Shown one piece after another: positions 18,350 through 28,103 of a stretch of DNA of 46,069 nt (positions within the stretch are counted from its first letter, which is position 1; each line of letters opens with the position of its first letter). Made by a program: the position numbers and the translations under genes. Source of the stretch: Actinomycetota bacterium (GTDB taxonomy: Bacteria > Actinomycetota > Geothermincolia > Geothermincolales > RBG-13-55-18); contig QZKE01000064.1 in NCBI GenBank assembly GCA_003598015.1, positions 1-46,069 of the forward strand. Direction: 5' to 3'. Below the pieces are notes generated by a model that was not told the DNA's origin, did no database searches, and saw only the letters and a program-made list of their open reading frames with translations.

Positions 18350-19258
18350 CTACATCATACGCAGGGCATATGAAGCGAGCGGCGACTCCCGCGTTACACG
18401 ATGCATGCCCAGAAGCGCTCCGCCTGCGAATACCGCCACGGTATCGCCCGCGATTATTCCGGTGTCCATGCCGCATATCATCTCAGGGTTCAGGGGTGCA
18501 CCGTTTCGCGCCGTGCGCAGGCCTTCGTCCGAGACGTCTATTCTCTTGTAGCCCTCCACCGCTCTCTCCATGGACAGTACGAAGCCTTCCGTCCCCGCAT
18601 GCCCCTCCATCCGCCTCTCTACATCATGCAGGGTCAGTGCGTTCTCGACCCGGAAAGGACCGGATGCGATACGGCGCAGGCTGGAGATGACCCCGCCGCA
18701 GCCCAGCGTATCCCCCACCCTGGCCGCAAGTTCCCTCACATAGGTGCCCGGAGAGCATTCCACCTGGAAATCGACCTCTGCACGCCCTTTGCCGCTGCGG
18801 AATCCCGTCATCTCGAAACGGTATACCTGCACTTGCCTGCTCTGCCTGGGCACTTCCACTCCGCGACGCGCGTAGCGGTACAGGGGCTTGCCCTTGTACT
18901 TCGCGGCCGAGAACATGGGCGGCTGCTGTTCTACCGTCCCTACCTGTGCTGCCAGGGCGGCTGCCGCCTCTTCACCGCTTCCTTCGTAGGATGCCTCGGC
19001 CAGCAATTCGCCTTCGATATCCAGGCTGTCGGTTGATATTCCGAGCAGTATACATCCCTCATATACCTTGGGGTCGCCCGGAATATAAGGAGCGAGCTTG
19101 GTGGCTTTTCCCAGCAGGATCACCAGCAGGCCGGATGCGAGGGGATCGAGCGTGCCCGCGTGCCCCGTTTTTACCCCGCCGCATACAGCTCTGAGTGACG
19201 CTACGATATCGTGCGAGGTGGGCCCGGTCGGTTTATCCAGGAGCAGCAGTCCGTCCAT
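18350..19258 (-). CDS. truB: tRNA pseudouridine-55 synthase
   Basis: About 302 aa. It makes pseudouridine 55 in the T-loop of tRNAs. The start LLLLDKPTGPTSHDIV, the catalytic-Asp loop GHAGTLDPLASGLL and the YVRELAARVGDTLG motif are typical. A C-terminal PUA-like domain follows. ATG 19258 is chosen from the conserved N-terminus and overlaps the end of the DHH gene by 26 bp. Confidence 0.96.
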   Translation of the reverse strand: MDGLLLLDKPTGPTSHDIVASLRAVCGGVKTGHAGTLDPLASGLLVILLGKATKLAPYIPGDPKVYEGCILLGISTDSLDIEGELLAEASYEGSGEEAAAALAAQVGTVEQQPPMFSAAKYKGKPLYRYARRGVEVPRQSRQVQVYRFEMTGFRSGKGRAEVDFQVECSPGTYVRELAARVGDTLGCGGVISSLRRIASGPFRVENALTLHDVERRMEGHAGTEGFVLSMERAVEGYKRIDVSDEGLRTARNGAPLNPEMICGMDTGIIAGDTVAVFAGGALLGMHRVTRESPLASYALRMM

Positions 19259-20219
19259 CACGATCCCGCAGCTCTCGTATGAGGCTGGATATACTGCCTT
19301 CGACGTCCAGTTCAGAGGTGTAGCCGGCGGCCATGGCATGTCCGCCTCCACCCATGCCGCGCGCCACCGGCCCCACTTCGTAAGCATCGCGTGAACGCAG
19401 GCTTACTCGCACTTTGCCGTCGGCTAATTCCTTGAAAAGCGCGACTACACGTGTGCCGCGCACGGAGCGGAGGTGATCGATGAGGTCCTCGGTTTCCGGC
19501 AGCACTGCCCCGGTTTCACCGAGATCCTTCTGCGTTATATAACTGTAGGCCAGTCCCAAGCCGTCTACGACCTCGATACGCTGCAAGGCGCGCCCAAGGA
19601 GCCTCGTATATGGAAGGGACTGGTTATCGTAAACCTCCCTGATCACCTGGAAGGTATCCGCTCCCGCAGCCGCCAGCTCTGATGCCAGGGCGAAGGTATA
19701 CGAAGAGGTGTTGCGGTGCTCGAAGCGACCGGTATCGGTTACCAATCCCGTGTAGAGGCACGTCGCGACCTCCGGTTCGATCGTCCATCCCGCCGCCCTT
19801 ATCACCCTGGACACCAGCTCACACGTGGAGGAAGCATGTTCGTCCACCAGGTTTATCTCGCCATATTGCTGGTTATCCTCGTGATGGTCTATGTTCAACA
19901 ATCCGGATGCGCTCCGCGCAATAGGCTGCAGCGGTCCCAGGCGCTCGGCATTGCTGCAATCCAGCGCGACGAACAGCTCCAGGCCTTCGGGCAGTTCATC
20001 CGGATCCACGAACAGTTCCCTGCCCGGCAGGAAGGAATATTGCGGCGGGAATTTCCACGGCTCGGGCATGCAGGCATATACCTTGCGTCCCTGCCCGTGC
20101 AGCACCAGGGCTAAGGCGAGCAACGATCCAACGCCGTCACCATCCGGGTTTACATGGGAGCTTATGCCTATTTCCCCCGCTTCCTCCAATGCCGCTACCG
20201 CTGCCTGTAACCCCTTCAT
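19233..20219 (-). CDS. nrnA: DHH-family oligoribonuclease / pAp phosphatase (NrnA-like)
   Basis: 328 aa. Phosphoesterase motifs run in order: SSHVNPDGDGVGS, ALDCSNAERLG, NIDHH and, in the DHHA1 domain, GGGGHAMAAGY. The family degrades nanoRNAs and dephosphorylates pAp. It starts at ATG 20219 inside the ATGA overlap with rbfA. The rbfA-nrnA-truB-ribF order matches many Gram-positive genomes. Confidence 0.94.
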   Translation of the reverse strand: MKGLQAAVAALEEAGEIGISSHVNPDGDGVGSLLALALVLHGQGRKVYACMPEPWKFPPQYSFLPGRELFVDPDELPEGLELFVALDCSNAERLGPLQPIARSASGLLNIDHHEDNQQYGEINLVDEHASSTCELVSRVIRAAGWTIEPEVATCLYTGLVTDTGRFEHRNTSSYTFALASELAAAGADTFQVIREVYDNQSLPYTRLLGRALQRIEVVDGLGLAYSYITQKDLGETGAVLPETEDLIDHLRSVRGTRVVALFKELADGKVRVSLRSRDAYEVGPVARGMGGGGHAMAAGYTSELDVEGSISSLIRELRDRDGRTAAPG

Positions 20220-20563
20220 GATTCCTCTTCCAGCCTGCGTAGTATCCCCTGCACCCTCTCGCTCATCTCCGGGCCCCGATCAAGGCATATCTTCAACTCC
20301 GGTGTATAGCGCATACGCACACGTTTCCCCAGTTCTCTGCGCATAAAACCACTTGCTTTCTCCAGCACCAGCAAGGCGGTGTCCGTCTCTTCCTGCGAGC
20401 CCATCACGCTCAGCCATACCTTTGCCTGGCGGAGGTCGGGAGAGACTTCGACCCGGGTGACGGTCACGAATCCGACTCGCGGATCTTTCACCTTCTCCTG
20501 TATTATCTCCCCCAGAGCTTCCTTGCAGGCCTCGTTTATCCTTTTCATCCGGTCCGGAATCAC
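20216..20563 (-). CDS. rbfA: 30S ribosome-binding factor A
   Basis: About 115 aa. A KH-type factor for 30S maturation and cold adaptation. The family features RMKRINEACKEALGEIIQEK, DPRVGFVTVTRVEVS and LRQAKVWLSV are present. GTG 20563 is favoured by GAGGTGG five bases upstream. ATG 20584 would add seven residues but has no ribosome site. Confidence 0.93.
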   Translation of the reverse strand: MIPDRMKRINEACKEALGEIIQEKVKDPRVGFVTVTRVEVSPDLRQAKVWLSVMGSQEETDTALLVLEKASGFMRRELGKRVRMRYTPELKICLDRGPEMSERVQGILRRLEEES

Positions 20564-20593
20564 CGCGACCACCTCTACAGCCATTCGTGCTTA

Positions 20594-20881
20594 CTAGGGA
20601 GTGAATATATCGATATGCGACTCTAATACCTCGGCCCTTCCCATGGCCCGGATACCACGGTCCACGCGGCTCAGCGTCTCCCGCGCCGCATATTCGCTAC
20701 TGCTTATACAGGCGATTCCCAGGCTGCAGGCCTGCCACAGGTCCTGCTTGTCGACCTCGGCCACGGCAACGTTGAAGCGGTTGCGTGTACGGTCGACCAC
20801 AGACCTGACAACCTGGCGTTTTTCCTTGAGGTTATGGCACTGGGGCATATACAGCTCTATCCTCAGCGCACCGATATACAT
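20594..20881 (-). CDS. DUF503 family protein (YlxP-like)
   Basis: About 95 aa. The family signature HNLKEKRQVVRSVVDRTRNRFNVAVAEV is clear. Members sit between infB and rbfA in many Gram-positive genomes and are thought to help ribosome or RNA function, but no reaction is established. ATG 20881 has GAGGAGG eight bases upstream. Confidence 0.88.
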   Translation of the reverse strand: MYIGALRIELYMPQCHNLKEKRQVVRSVVDRTRNRFNVAVAEVDKQDLWQACSLGIACISSSEYAARETLSRVDRGIRAMGRAEVLESHIDIFTP

Positions 20882-20894
20882 GGCGCCGGCCTCC

Positions 20895-23273
20895 TCAGGA
20901 GTCAGCCGTCTCACTACTCCTGGGTATCTCGCGCATCTCGATTACCTCTATGACGTCGCCCTCTTTGATATCCTGGAAATTCTCCAACCCTACCCCGCAC
21001 TCGTAGCCCGCGCTCACAGAACGAACGTCATCTTTAAACCTGCGCAATGAGGATATCCCGCCTTCGAATACTATGGCTCCGTCCCTGACCAGCCTTACCT
21101 GGGAGTTTCTGTTGATCTCTCCCTCTTTTACATAAGACCCGGCGATGGCTCCCTGGCGAGGCACGCGAAACAACGCGCGCACTTCGAGCTCGCCGACTTT
21201 TACCTCCTCGTACTCCGGCTTGAGCATTCCCACCAGGGCCGCCTCCAGCTCCTCCAGCAGTTGATAGATAACCCGGTAGGTGCGTATTTCGACCTTCTCC
21301 TTCGTGGCGATCTCCTGCACGCTGGAATCCGGCCTGACGTTGAAGCCTATGACCACCGCGTTAGAGGCCCTGGCCAGCATGACGTCGTTTTCATTGATGG
21401 CCCCTACGCCAGTGCGGATGATATTGACCACTATGTCTCCCACCTTGATCTTGGCCACCGAATCCCTTATGGCTTCGAGGGAGCCCTGCGTATCACCCTT
21501 GATGATCAGATTGAATTCCTGGACTTCGCCCTCTTGGATCTGCCTGAACAGGTCCTCCAGTGACAGGGTCCTCACCGCCTTGCGGTCATCCGCTGCTCTC
21601 TCCCGTGAAACCCTCGCCCCAGCGATAGCGCGGGCTTTTTTCTCGTCCTCCACCACCGCGAACTCGTCACCCGCCTCCGGAACCGTATTCAATCCGAGTA
21701 TCTCCACCGCCGCTGAAGGCCCTGCTTCCTGTATCATCCTGCCTTTGTCATCGACGATCGCCCGTACCCTGCCATATGCCTTGCCCGCCATTAATGCGTC
21801 TCCACGCCTCAGTGTCCCCCGTTTTACCAGGAGGGTCGCCACGGGTCCGCGTCCTTTATCCAGGCTTGCCTCGATGATGTTGCCACTGGCATGCGCATCG
21901 GGATTCGCGCGATAGTCATGCATCTCCGCGAGCAGCAGGATCATCTCTAAAAGATGATCCAGGTTAGTGCCCTCTTTTGCCGATACGTCGACGAATATGG
22001 TTTCCCCGCCCCATTCCTCCGGCAGCAGGTTATACTCGGTGAGCTGCTGACGCACGCGCGTGGGATTTGCCTCCGGTTTATCGATCTTGTTGACGGCAAC
22101 CATTATGGGGACCTCGGCAGCCCTGGCATGATCGATTGCTTCTACTGTCTGTGGCATCACTCCGTCGTCCGCGGCCACAACCAGGACGGCTATGTCGGTA
22201 ACCTTCGCACCCCTGGCCCGCAGGGCGGTGAAGGACTCGTGGCCAGGGGTATCGACGAAGGTTATGGACTTTCCTTCGCTTTCCACCACCGAAGCGCCTA
22301 TATGTTGGGTGATCCCCCCCATCTCCTGATCGGTTACGGCCGTTTTGCGTATGGCATCGAGCAGAGACGTCTTGCCGTGGTCCACGTGTCCCATCACGGT
22401 CACAACGGGAGGCCTCGGCTGCAGTGATTCCTTCTCGTCTTCGATGGTCACGGCCTCCTCGATGGCACGCGATTTGACCTCGAGGTCCACTCCCAATTCC
22501 TCCGCGACGAGCAGCAGGGCGTCTTCGGAGATGGCCTGGTTCATGGTTATCATTTCGCCGATGCTCATGAGCATGGAGATTATCTGGGATGGTTTCTTTC
22601 CGACCCTTTGCGCGAACTCACGCACGGTTATACCCGCCGGCACGCGCAGCTTTTTCTTCATCGGCAACGTACCCGGCTCGCGGGGAGCGGGCGGTTTTTC
22701 CATGCGCGGCCCTTCACGCCTTTCCCCGCGAGGTTGCTCGCGCCTATCGGGCCTGCGCCTTGCCGGATGCTTGACGGGCTGGCCTGATCTGCCCGCGGGG
22801 CGTCCCGGAGCCGTTGGGGGCGGTCCGCTATGCGCGGGTTTCGTTATCCCGGCGGCTGCAGGGGCTCCGGCGCTCTCTTCTTTGACTCTTGAGGGGGGCC
22901 TCTTTGCCTCCGCGGTCTTCTCCGCGGTCTTCTCCTTGTCCTTCTCGGGGGGTTTCTTTGCCGGCGCGGGCGCCGCCTTTTTCTTTGCGGCCGGCCTGGC
23001 GGGCTTGCGCGCCGCCTGTGCCTTGCCTTTCTTGTCCTCGGTCTTGGCGTCAGTCGCCGTTTTGCCGGAAGGCTTCTGCTTCGCTGCGGGCTTTTTCTTC
23101 GGCTTTTCCGCTTCTCCCTTGGCGAGTTTCTTGGTGACCGCCTTCTCGGTGTCCTCGCTCAGCGAGGAGAGTGGGTTCTGTATGTCCTCCCCCATGGACT
23201 GCAGGATATCCAGCAATTCCTTGCTCGTCATCCCCAGTTCTTTCGCTAATTGGTGGACCCTTTTCCCTGCCAT
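20895..23273 (-). CDS. infB: Translation initiation factor IF-2
   Basis: About 792 aa GTPase that places fMet-tRNA on the 30S subunit. The IF2N domain ([17 protein letters not shown]) is followed by a long Lys/Ala/Pro-rich linker and a second IF2N-like segment ([18 protein letters not shown]). The GTPase has G1 [10 protein letters not shown]3 DTPGHE and G4 NKID. Domains II, III and IV complete it. ATG 23273 with GGGAG upstream is preferred over GTG 23279. The ylxR and L7Ae-like genes often found between nusA and infB are absent. Confidence 0.97.
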   Translation of the reverse strand: MAGKRVHQLAKELGMTSKELLDILQSMGEDIQNPLSSLSEDTEKAVTKKLAKGEAEKPKKKPAAKQKPSGKTATDAKTEDKKGKAQAARKPARPAAKKKAAPAPAKKPPEKDKEKTAEKTAEAKRPPSRVKEESAGAPAAAGITKPAHSGPPPTAPGRPAGRSGQPVKHPARRRPDRREQPRGERREGPRMEKPPAPREPGTLPMKKKLRVPAGITVREFAQRVGKKPSQIISMLMSIGEMITMNQAISEDALLLVAEELGVDLEVKSRAIEEAVTIEDEKESLQPRPPVVTVMGHVDHGKTSLLDAIRKTAVTDQEMGGITQHIGASVVESEGKSITFVDTPGHESFTALRARGAKVTDIAVLVVAADDGVMPQTVEAIDHARAAEVPIMVAVNKIDKPEANPTRVRQQLTEYNLLPEEWGGETIFVDVSAKEGTNLDHLLEMILLLAEMHDYRANPDAHASGNIIEASLDKGRGPVATLLVKRGTLRRGDALMAGKAYGRVRAIVDDKGRMIQEAGPSAAVEILGLNTVPEAGDEFAVVEDEKKARAIAGARVSRERAADDRKAVRTLSLEDLFRQIQEGEVQEFNLIIKGDTQGSLEAIRDSVAKIKVGDIVVNIIRTGVGAINENDVMLARASNAVVIGFNVRPDSSVQEIATKEKVEIRTYRVIYQLLEELEAALVGMLKPEYEEVKVGELEVRALFRVPRQGAIAGSYVKEGEINRNSQVRLVRDGAIVFEGGISSLRRFKDDVRSVSAGYECGVGLENFQDIKEGDVIEVIEMREIPRSSETADS

Positions 23274-23340
23274 GCTCACTCCCGGTTTGGCCTGCTCGAT
23301 GTATTATGATAGACCACGCGCGATGGTTTTGGCATCGCCG

Positions 23341-24519
23341 TTATCCCTCTTCCTCCCGCTCGCTATCCTCCACATCCTGCGAGACTTCACCCATGTCCTT
23401 TTCCGTATCCGTCCCTGCCTGCGAGGTATCTTCGGCCTCGCCAGCCTCGACTTGTTCGCCTTCCTCCGCCCGTTCCTCCTCTGTGAGCTCATCTTCCGCC
23501 GGCCATACTGCATCCTCTTCCACGGCGTGTGCGGTATAACCCTCGCGCTCATCTTTTGCCTGGGACTCGCTCTTGATGTCGACCCTCCAACCAGTGAGTT
23601 TGGCCGCTAGGCGGGCATTCTGCCCTTCCTTGCCTATAGCCAACGACAGCTGGCTGTCGGGTACTATTACCTCCGAGAGTTCTTCTTCGGGATATACATG
23701 CACTTCCTTGACCTTCGCCGGGCTCAGCGCATTGGAGACGAAGTCTTGTGGGTCCTCGCTCCAGGGGATGATGTCTACCTTCTCTCCACGCAGCTCGTTG
23801 ACTACCATGCGCACGCGCGAACCCCTTGCGCCTACGCAGGCGCCCACTGGGTCGATATTGCGATCATGGGAAACAACGGCTATCTTCGAGCGGTGTCCAG
23901 GTTCCCTGGCCACCGCCTTTATCTCCACGTAGCCCTCGGCTATCTCGGGGACCTCCAGCTCGAAAAGCCGCTTGAGGAGGCCGGGGTGGGTGCGGGAGAC
24001 GAGGATCTGAGGGCCCTTGCTGGTCTTCCGGACCTCGACGATATATACCTTTATACGCATGCCATGCCTGGGCCTCTCCCCCATCATCTGTTCGGATACG
24101 GGCAGTAATGCCTCCACCTTACCCAGGTCGACCAGCGTATAGCGCTGGTCCGATTGCTGCACGATGCCGGTCACGATGTCACCGGCCTTCTCCCTGTATT
24201 CCTCGAACATGAGGTCCCTCTCGGCCTCCCTGATACGCTGCAGGATGACCTGTTTTGCGGTCTGTGCGGCTATCCTGCCGAAATTGCTGGGGGTTACCTC
24301 TTCTTCTCCCGCCTCTCCGGATTCTTCATCCTCCATCTCCGCGTAGACGTGGATGGATCCCGTTTCCCTGTTCACCTCGACCCTTGCCTCTTCTTCGGTG
24401 GTGTAATTCTTCTTGTAGGCAGAGAGCAATGCAGCCTCTATGGCTTGAATGATCGTCTCCGCGTCGATGCCTTTCTCGCGCTCGATCTGCCTCAAGGCAT
24501 CGAGCCATTCCTGATTCAA
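23341..24519 (-). CDS. nusA: Transcription termination/antitermination protein NusA
   Basis: 392 aa. It binds RNA polymerase and affects pausing, termination and antitermination. The N-terminal domain is followed by an S1 domain (GDIVTGIVQQSDQRYTLVDL), KH1 (PVGACVGARGSRVRMV) and KH2 (AIGKEGQNARLAAKLTGW). A disordered tail of about 65 acidic residues replaces the AR repeats of enterics. The start is TTG 24519, six bases after GGAGGGG. It could regulate its own operon through the leader hairpin at 25046-25069. Confidence 0.96.
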   Translation of the reverse strand: MNQEWLDALRQIEREKGIDAETIIQAIEAALLSAYKKNYTTEEEARVEVNRETGSIHVYAEMEDEESGEAGEEEVTPSNFGRIAAQTAKQVILQRIREAERDLMFEEYREKAGDIVTGIVQQSDQRYTLVDLGKVEALLPVSEQMMGERPRHGMRIKVYIVEVRKTSKGPQILVSRTHPGLLKRLFELEVPEIAEGYVEIKAVAREPGHRSKIAVVSHDRNIDPVGACVGARGSRVRMVVNELRGEKVDIIPWSEDPQDFVSNALSPAKVKEVHVYPEEELSEVIVPDSQLSLAIGKEGQNARLAAKLTGWRVDIKSESQAKDEREGYTAHAVEEDAVWPAEDELTEEERAEEGEQVEAGEAEDTSQAGTDTEKDMGEVSQDVEDSEREEEG

Positions 24520-24549
24520 AGAAACCCCTCCGTATCTCCCCGTACACCC

Positions 24550-25026
24550 CTACCAGGGGGCCTCGAAATATAGCTTGGTCTTCTTGAGAGCCTGATAGGG
24601 GAACGATATCTCTTCATCGTCCACGTATATCGTAATCCCCTCATCGTCCGCGGCAAGCAGCCGGCCGCGCATCTTCTGACGCCCCTCGAAGGCCTGGCGC
24701 AGGAGTATCTCGACGTCCCTGCCCAGGAAACAGTTGAACTCCCGCGGCTTGCGCAGTACGCGTTGCAGTCCCGGCGATTCCACCTCGAGGTTGTAGCTCT
24801 CGCTGATGATATCCTCCACATCCAGGTAGCGGCTTATCTCCTCGCTCATCTCCGCGCAGGTGTCCACGTCGATGCCTCCTTCGCGGTCAAGGCATACCGT
24901 TACCACCAGGCGTTTTCCCCTCCTCTCCACGTCCACGCATACCAGGCGCATCCCGGCACCCGATATGAGGGGATCGATCAACGCCTCCAGACGCGCTTCG
25001 ATATCCTTGAGCGCCATGCCATGCAT
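24550..25026 (-). CDS. rimP: Ribosome maturation factor RimP
   Basis: About 158 aa, needed for 30S maturation. The N-terminal RimP domain has EISRYLDVEDIISESYNLEV followed by ESPGLQRVL, the family hallmark. A small SH3-like C-terminal domain follows. ATG 25026 is chosen because GAGGTGG ends five bases upstream; ATG 25017 is a close alternative. First gene of the long rimP-nusA-infB-ribF unit. Confidence 0.94.
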   Translation of the reverse strand: MHGMALKDIEARLEALIDPLISGAGMRLVCVDVERRGKRLVVTVCLDREGGIDVDTCAEMSEEISRYLDVEDIISESYNLEVESPGLQRVLRKPREFNCFLGRDVEILLRQAFEGRQKMRGRLLAADDEGITIYVDDEEISFPYQALKKTKLYFEAPW

Positions 25027-25044
25027 GCAGACCACCTCATCATC

Positions 25045-25069
25045 AAATAAAAAGTGGGCGTTTGCCCAC
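25045..25069 (-). terminator. Attenuator-like intrinsic terminator in the rimP-nusA-infB leader
   Basis: On the minus strand GTGGGC and GCCCAC (25064-25069 with 25054-25059) form a six-pair GC stem with a four-base loop. TTTTTATTT (25053-25045) follows. It lies between the promoter at 25102-25131 and the ribosome site of rimP. No minus-strand gene lies upstream for it to terminate, so it most likely controls read-through into the operon. Confidence 0.75.
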
Positions 25070-25101
25070 TCGGCTCCTTGCTTACGCTAAGTTCTCACTG
25101 G

Positions 25102-25131
25102 AGTATAACACAGGCTTCCTTCTCCAGGCAA
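25102..25131 (-). promoter_or_regulatory. Promoter of the rimP-nusA-infB operon
   Basis: The minus strand reads TTGCCT (25131-25126), 18 bp, then TATACT (25107-25102). The upstream TG of TGTTATACT makes an extended -10. The predicted transcript start is about 60 to 70 nt before rimP. The leader contains CTTAGC-GTAA-GCAAG (25077-25091), which can fold, and then the terminator hairpin. Confidence 0.65.
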
Positions 25132-25278
25132 CAGAGCAAAAGACGCAAAAGGGCCTCTCAACTGGTAATATCCTTGCATGCTGCCAGGCGATAGAGCCTT
25201 CCCGATGAGGTGCTTTCCACCGCCCGTTCTCTGCATGACAGGCGTCAATACCCTATGGCCTCATGCCAGTGCCACGCA

Positions 25279-25284
25279 TATAAT
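25279..25284 (+). promoter_or_regulatory. Consensus -10 box for the EF-G-like gene
   Basis: A perfect TATAAT lies 42 bp before the ATG at 25327. The matching -35 region is poor (TGGCCT), so only the -10 is supported. Confidence 0.45.
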
Positions 25285-25326
25285 AGTTAGCGTTATCGAA
25301 AAAGATCTGAGAGGAACGGGGATTTC

Positions 25327-27402
25327 ATGGATTCGTATGCAATGGAAAAGATCCGCAACGTAGCCTTTTTCGGCCACGGGGACTCGGGTAAGACCTCCCT
25401 TGCCGAGGCCATGTTGTTCAACGCCGGCGTGCTAAAACGTATGGGTCGTGTCGACGAGGGCAGCACGGCGGGAGACTTCGAACCCGACGAGCAGAAGCGC
25501 GGCATATCCGTCAACGCCACGCCCCTGGTCCTGGAGTGGAAGGGTTTCAAGATAAACCTGCTGGACACACCGGGATTCGCGGATTTCATCGGCGAGGTTT
25601 CATCTACATTGCGGGTGATCGACAGCGCGGTATTCGTGATATCCGCCGTGGCCGGCGTCGAGGTACAGACGGAGCTCATCTGGAAGATGGTGGATGAGTC
25701 AGGATATCCACGCCTCCTTTTCGTCAACAAGATGGACCGCGAGAACGCGAGTTTTCAGCGTTGCCTGGATCAGCTGCAACAACTCTATGGATCGCGTGTG
25801 GTCCCCTTCCAGCTCCCCATAGGTGAGGAACACGATTTCCGCGGCGTTGTCGACCTCGTCTCGGGTAAGGCCTATATCTACGGCGAGGATGGGAAGGCCC
25901 AGGAAGTAGAGGTACCGGAGGACATGTCGGAGCAGGTGCAAGCGGCCAGGGACAAGGTTATCGAAGGGGCTGCCGAGGCCAGTGACGAGATCATGGAAAA
26001 GTACCTCGAGGGAGAGGAGCTGGGAGAGGACGAGGTGCTGACGGCGCTTCACGACGGCGTCTCACAGGGAACCGTAGTGCCCGTGCTCTGCGGCAGCGCC
26101 ACCCACAACATCGCCGTCGACCTTCTGGCCAGCACCATCGTGAACTCCCTGCCCTCGCCCGCCCGCCTGGAGGAAGTGCGGGGAACGAAAAAAGGCGGCG
26201 AGGAGGTCTCCTTCAAGGCACGGGCCGATTCCCCCCTGGCAGCCCTGGTCTTCAACACCATATCCGATCCTTACGTCGGTAAACTCACCTATTTCAGGGT
26301 CTTCTCCGGCACCTTTACATCCGATAGTACCGTCTACAATCCCAATCACGACAAGGATGAACGTGTAGGCCAGGTTTTCATCGTCCGCGGCAAGAGCCAG
26401 ATCCCGGTACGTGAAATCCCAGCCGGTGATATCGGCGGCGTGGCCAAGCTGACCGAGACTACAACCGGCGATACCTTGTGCAGCAAGGAAAAGCCTATCA
26501 TCCTGCCTGCGATCGAGTTTCCCGATCCCATCATGTCCCTCGCCGTCGCTCCGAAAACCAAGGGAGACGAGGACAAGCTCTCCGTGGCGCTGTCTCGTTT
26601 GAGCGATGAGGATCCCACTTTCAACGTGCGCCGTGATAGCGAAGTCAAGCAGACTATCATCTCAGGGATGGGGGAAGCACATCTGGATATCATGATGGAA
26701 CGCATGTCACGCAAGTTCGGCGTCAACGTGGAGACCGAGCTGCCGCGCGTACCCTACAAGGAGACCATACGCAGTCGCTCCCGCGCCGAAGGCAAGCACA
26801 AGAAGCAGACGGGGGGGCACGGCCAGTTCGGCATCGCCTGGGTCGAACTGGAGCCTATGGAAAGAGGCAGTGGATTCGAATTCGTCGACAAGATCGTGGG
26901 AGGCGTCATACCCAGGCAATTCATACCCTCGGTAGAGAAGGGTGTGCGCAAGGCGATGGAGGATGGATTCCTCGCGGGCTATCCAATCGTGGATTTCCGC
27001 GCCACCGTCAACGACGGTAAGTACCACCCCGTCGATTCGTCAGATATCTCGTTCCAGATCGCCGGATCCCTCGCGGTGAAGAATGCTATGGAAGCCGCCG
27101 ATCCCTATCTTCTCGAGCCGATCATGAACGTCGAGATCCTCGTTTCCGAAGCGTATATGGGCGATGTAATCGGAGATCTCAACGCGAAGCGCGGTCGCAT
27201 CCTGGGCATGGAATCCGAGGGGGGATTGCAGATCGTGCGTGCCCAGGTGCCCATGGCCGAGATGCTCCGCTACTCCATCGACCTGCGTTCGATAACCGGG
27301 GGGAGGGGCACTTTCAGCATGGAGTTCTCCCACTACGAGGAGGTTCCTTCCCATATCGCCGCAAAGATAATCGAGGCGTCAAAGGAAGAAAAGAAGGACT
27401 GA
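25327..27402 (+). CDS. Elongation factor G-like translational GTPase (EF-G2 type)
   Basis: 691 aa, full EF-G domain set (I-V). The G1 loop is GHGDSGKT rather than the AHIDAGKT of canonical FusA. Switch II is DTPGFADF instead of DTPGHVDF, and G4 is NKMD. These differences mark the EF-G2-like subfamily, whose exact role in translocation or recycling is not settled. Canonical fusA would be expected elsewhere beside rpsL-rpsG-tuf. It is transcribed divergently from rimP and probably alone. Confidence 0.92.
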   Translation: MDSYAMEKIRNVAFFGHGDSGKTSLAEAMLFNAGVLKRMGRVDEGSTAGDFEPDEQKRGISVNATPLVLEWKGFKINLLDTPGFADFIGEVSSTLRVIDSAVFVISAVAGVEVQTELIWKMVDESGYPRLLFVNKMDRENASFQRCLDQLQQLYGSRVVPFQLPIGEEHDFRGVVDLVSGKAYIYGEDGKAQEVEVPEDMSEQVQAARDKVIEGAAEASDEIMEKYLEGEELGEDEVLTALHDGVSQGTVVPVLCGSATHNIAVDLLASTIVNSLPSPARLEEVRGTKKGGEEVSFKARADSPLAALVFNTISDPYVGKLTYFRVFSGTFTSDSTVYNPNHDKDERVGQVFIVRGKSQIPVREIPAGDIGGVAKLTETTTGDTLCSKEKPIILPAIEFPDPIMSLAVAPKTKGDEDKLSVALSRLSDEDPTFNVRRDSEVKQTIISGMGEAHLDIMMERMSRKFGVNVETELPRVPYKETIRSRSRAEGKHKKQTGGHGQFGIAWVELEPMERGSGFEFVDKIVGGVIPRQFIPSVEKGVRKAMEDGFLAGYPIVDFRATVNDGKYHPVDSSDISFQIAGSLAVKNAMEAADPYLLEPIMNVEILVSEAYMGDVIGDLNAKRGRILGMESEGGLQIVRAQVPMAEMLRYSIDLRSITGGRGTFSMEFSHYEEVPSHIAAKIIEASKEEKKD

Positions 27403-27596
27403 TATAACCTCGTCTATCCATCCGGATGTATAGGGAACGCTCAATCTATGCCCTGCAGGGCGGGATCGGATGTTGCGTTTCGCCCTGCTCACGCCCCTTC
27501 CCTCGGCTGAGATCGGAGGTGTAACGCCAAGACCTGACCTCAATTGGCATTGCTCAAGGCCAAAGGCCTCCCTCGCCGATTCCTACTGCCCCGGCT

Positions 27597-28103
27597 TTAC
27601 ATTCCATCTTGGAGCAGAGACTCCAGGCTCTTACGCAGCCTCTCGTAGGTATCCGCGATGGTTTCGGGCATCACCTTGGAATCGCCGACTACGGGCATGA
27701 AGTTCGTATCCCCCTGCCAGCGCGGCACGATGTGCATGTGTACGTGTTCGTCGAAGCCGGCTCCCGCGGCTTTGCCAAGGTTAATGCCCAGGTTGAAGCC
27801 CTGGGGGCTCATATCCTTCTTTATCGCCCTTATGGCGAGCGAGGTGAGATCCATTAGCTCCTTCAATTCCCCTTCCTCCAGCATCTCGAGTTCACCGACA
27901 TGCCGGTAAGGGGTCACCATGACGTGCCCGGTATTGTATGGATAGAGGTTCATGATGATGTACGTGGTGTCCCCACGGTAGAGGATGAGTGACTGGGCGT
28001 CGTCATCCTGGGCGGGCCTGCTGCAGAAGATGCACTGCTCATCACGTAGACTCTCGATATTACGTACGTAGTTTATCCTCCATGGCCTCCAGAGCCTCTC
28101 CAT
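27597..28103 (-). CDS. HIT-domain hydrolase/phosphorylase
   Basis: About 168 aa. The histidine triad HVHMHIVPRW is present, as is the N-terminal WRPWRINYVRN segment and a CIFC pair typical of the Ap4A phosphorylase-like HIT branch in Actinobacteria. The family cleaves dinucleoside polyphosphates or nucleotide conjugates. ATG 28103 shares its A with the TGA of thrS, so the two are translationally coupled. The thrS-HIT pair is a recurrent actinobacterial arrangement. Confidence 0.9.
   Translation of the reverse strand: MERLWRPWRINYVRNIESLRDEQCIFCSRPAQDDDAQSLILYRGDTTYIIMNLYPYNTGHVMVTPYRHVGELEMLEEGELKELMDLTSLAIRAIKKDMSPQGFNLGINLGKAAGAGFDEHVHMHIVPRWQGDTNFMPVVGDSKVMPETIADTYERLRKSLESLLQDGM

Noticed and set aside
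22670..23160. Repeated Lys/Ala/Pro-coding sequence as a possible repeat array
   Set aside because: It is the low-complexity linker of IF-2, with no regular DNA repeat unit.
27403..27596. GCCCTGCAGGGC palindrome (27450-27461) as a terminator between convergent genes
   Set aside because: The stem could be only four pairs with no T-tract, so it is not a convincing terminator.
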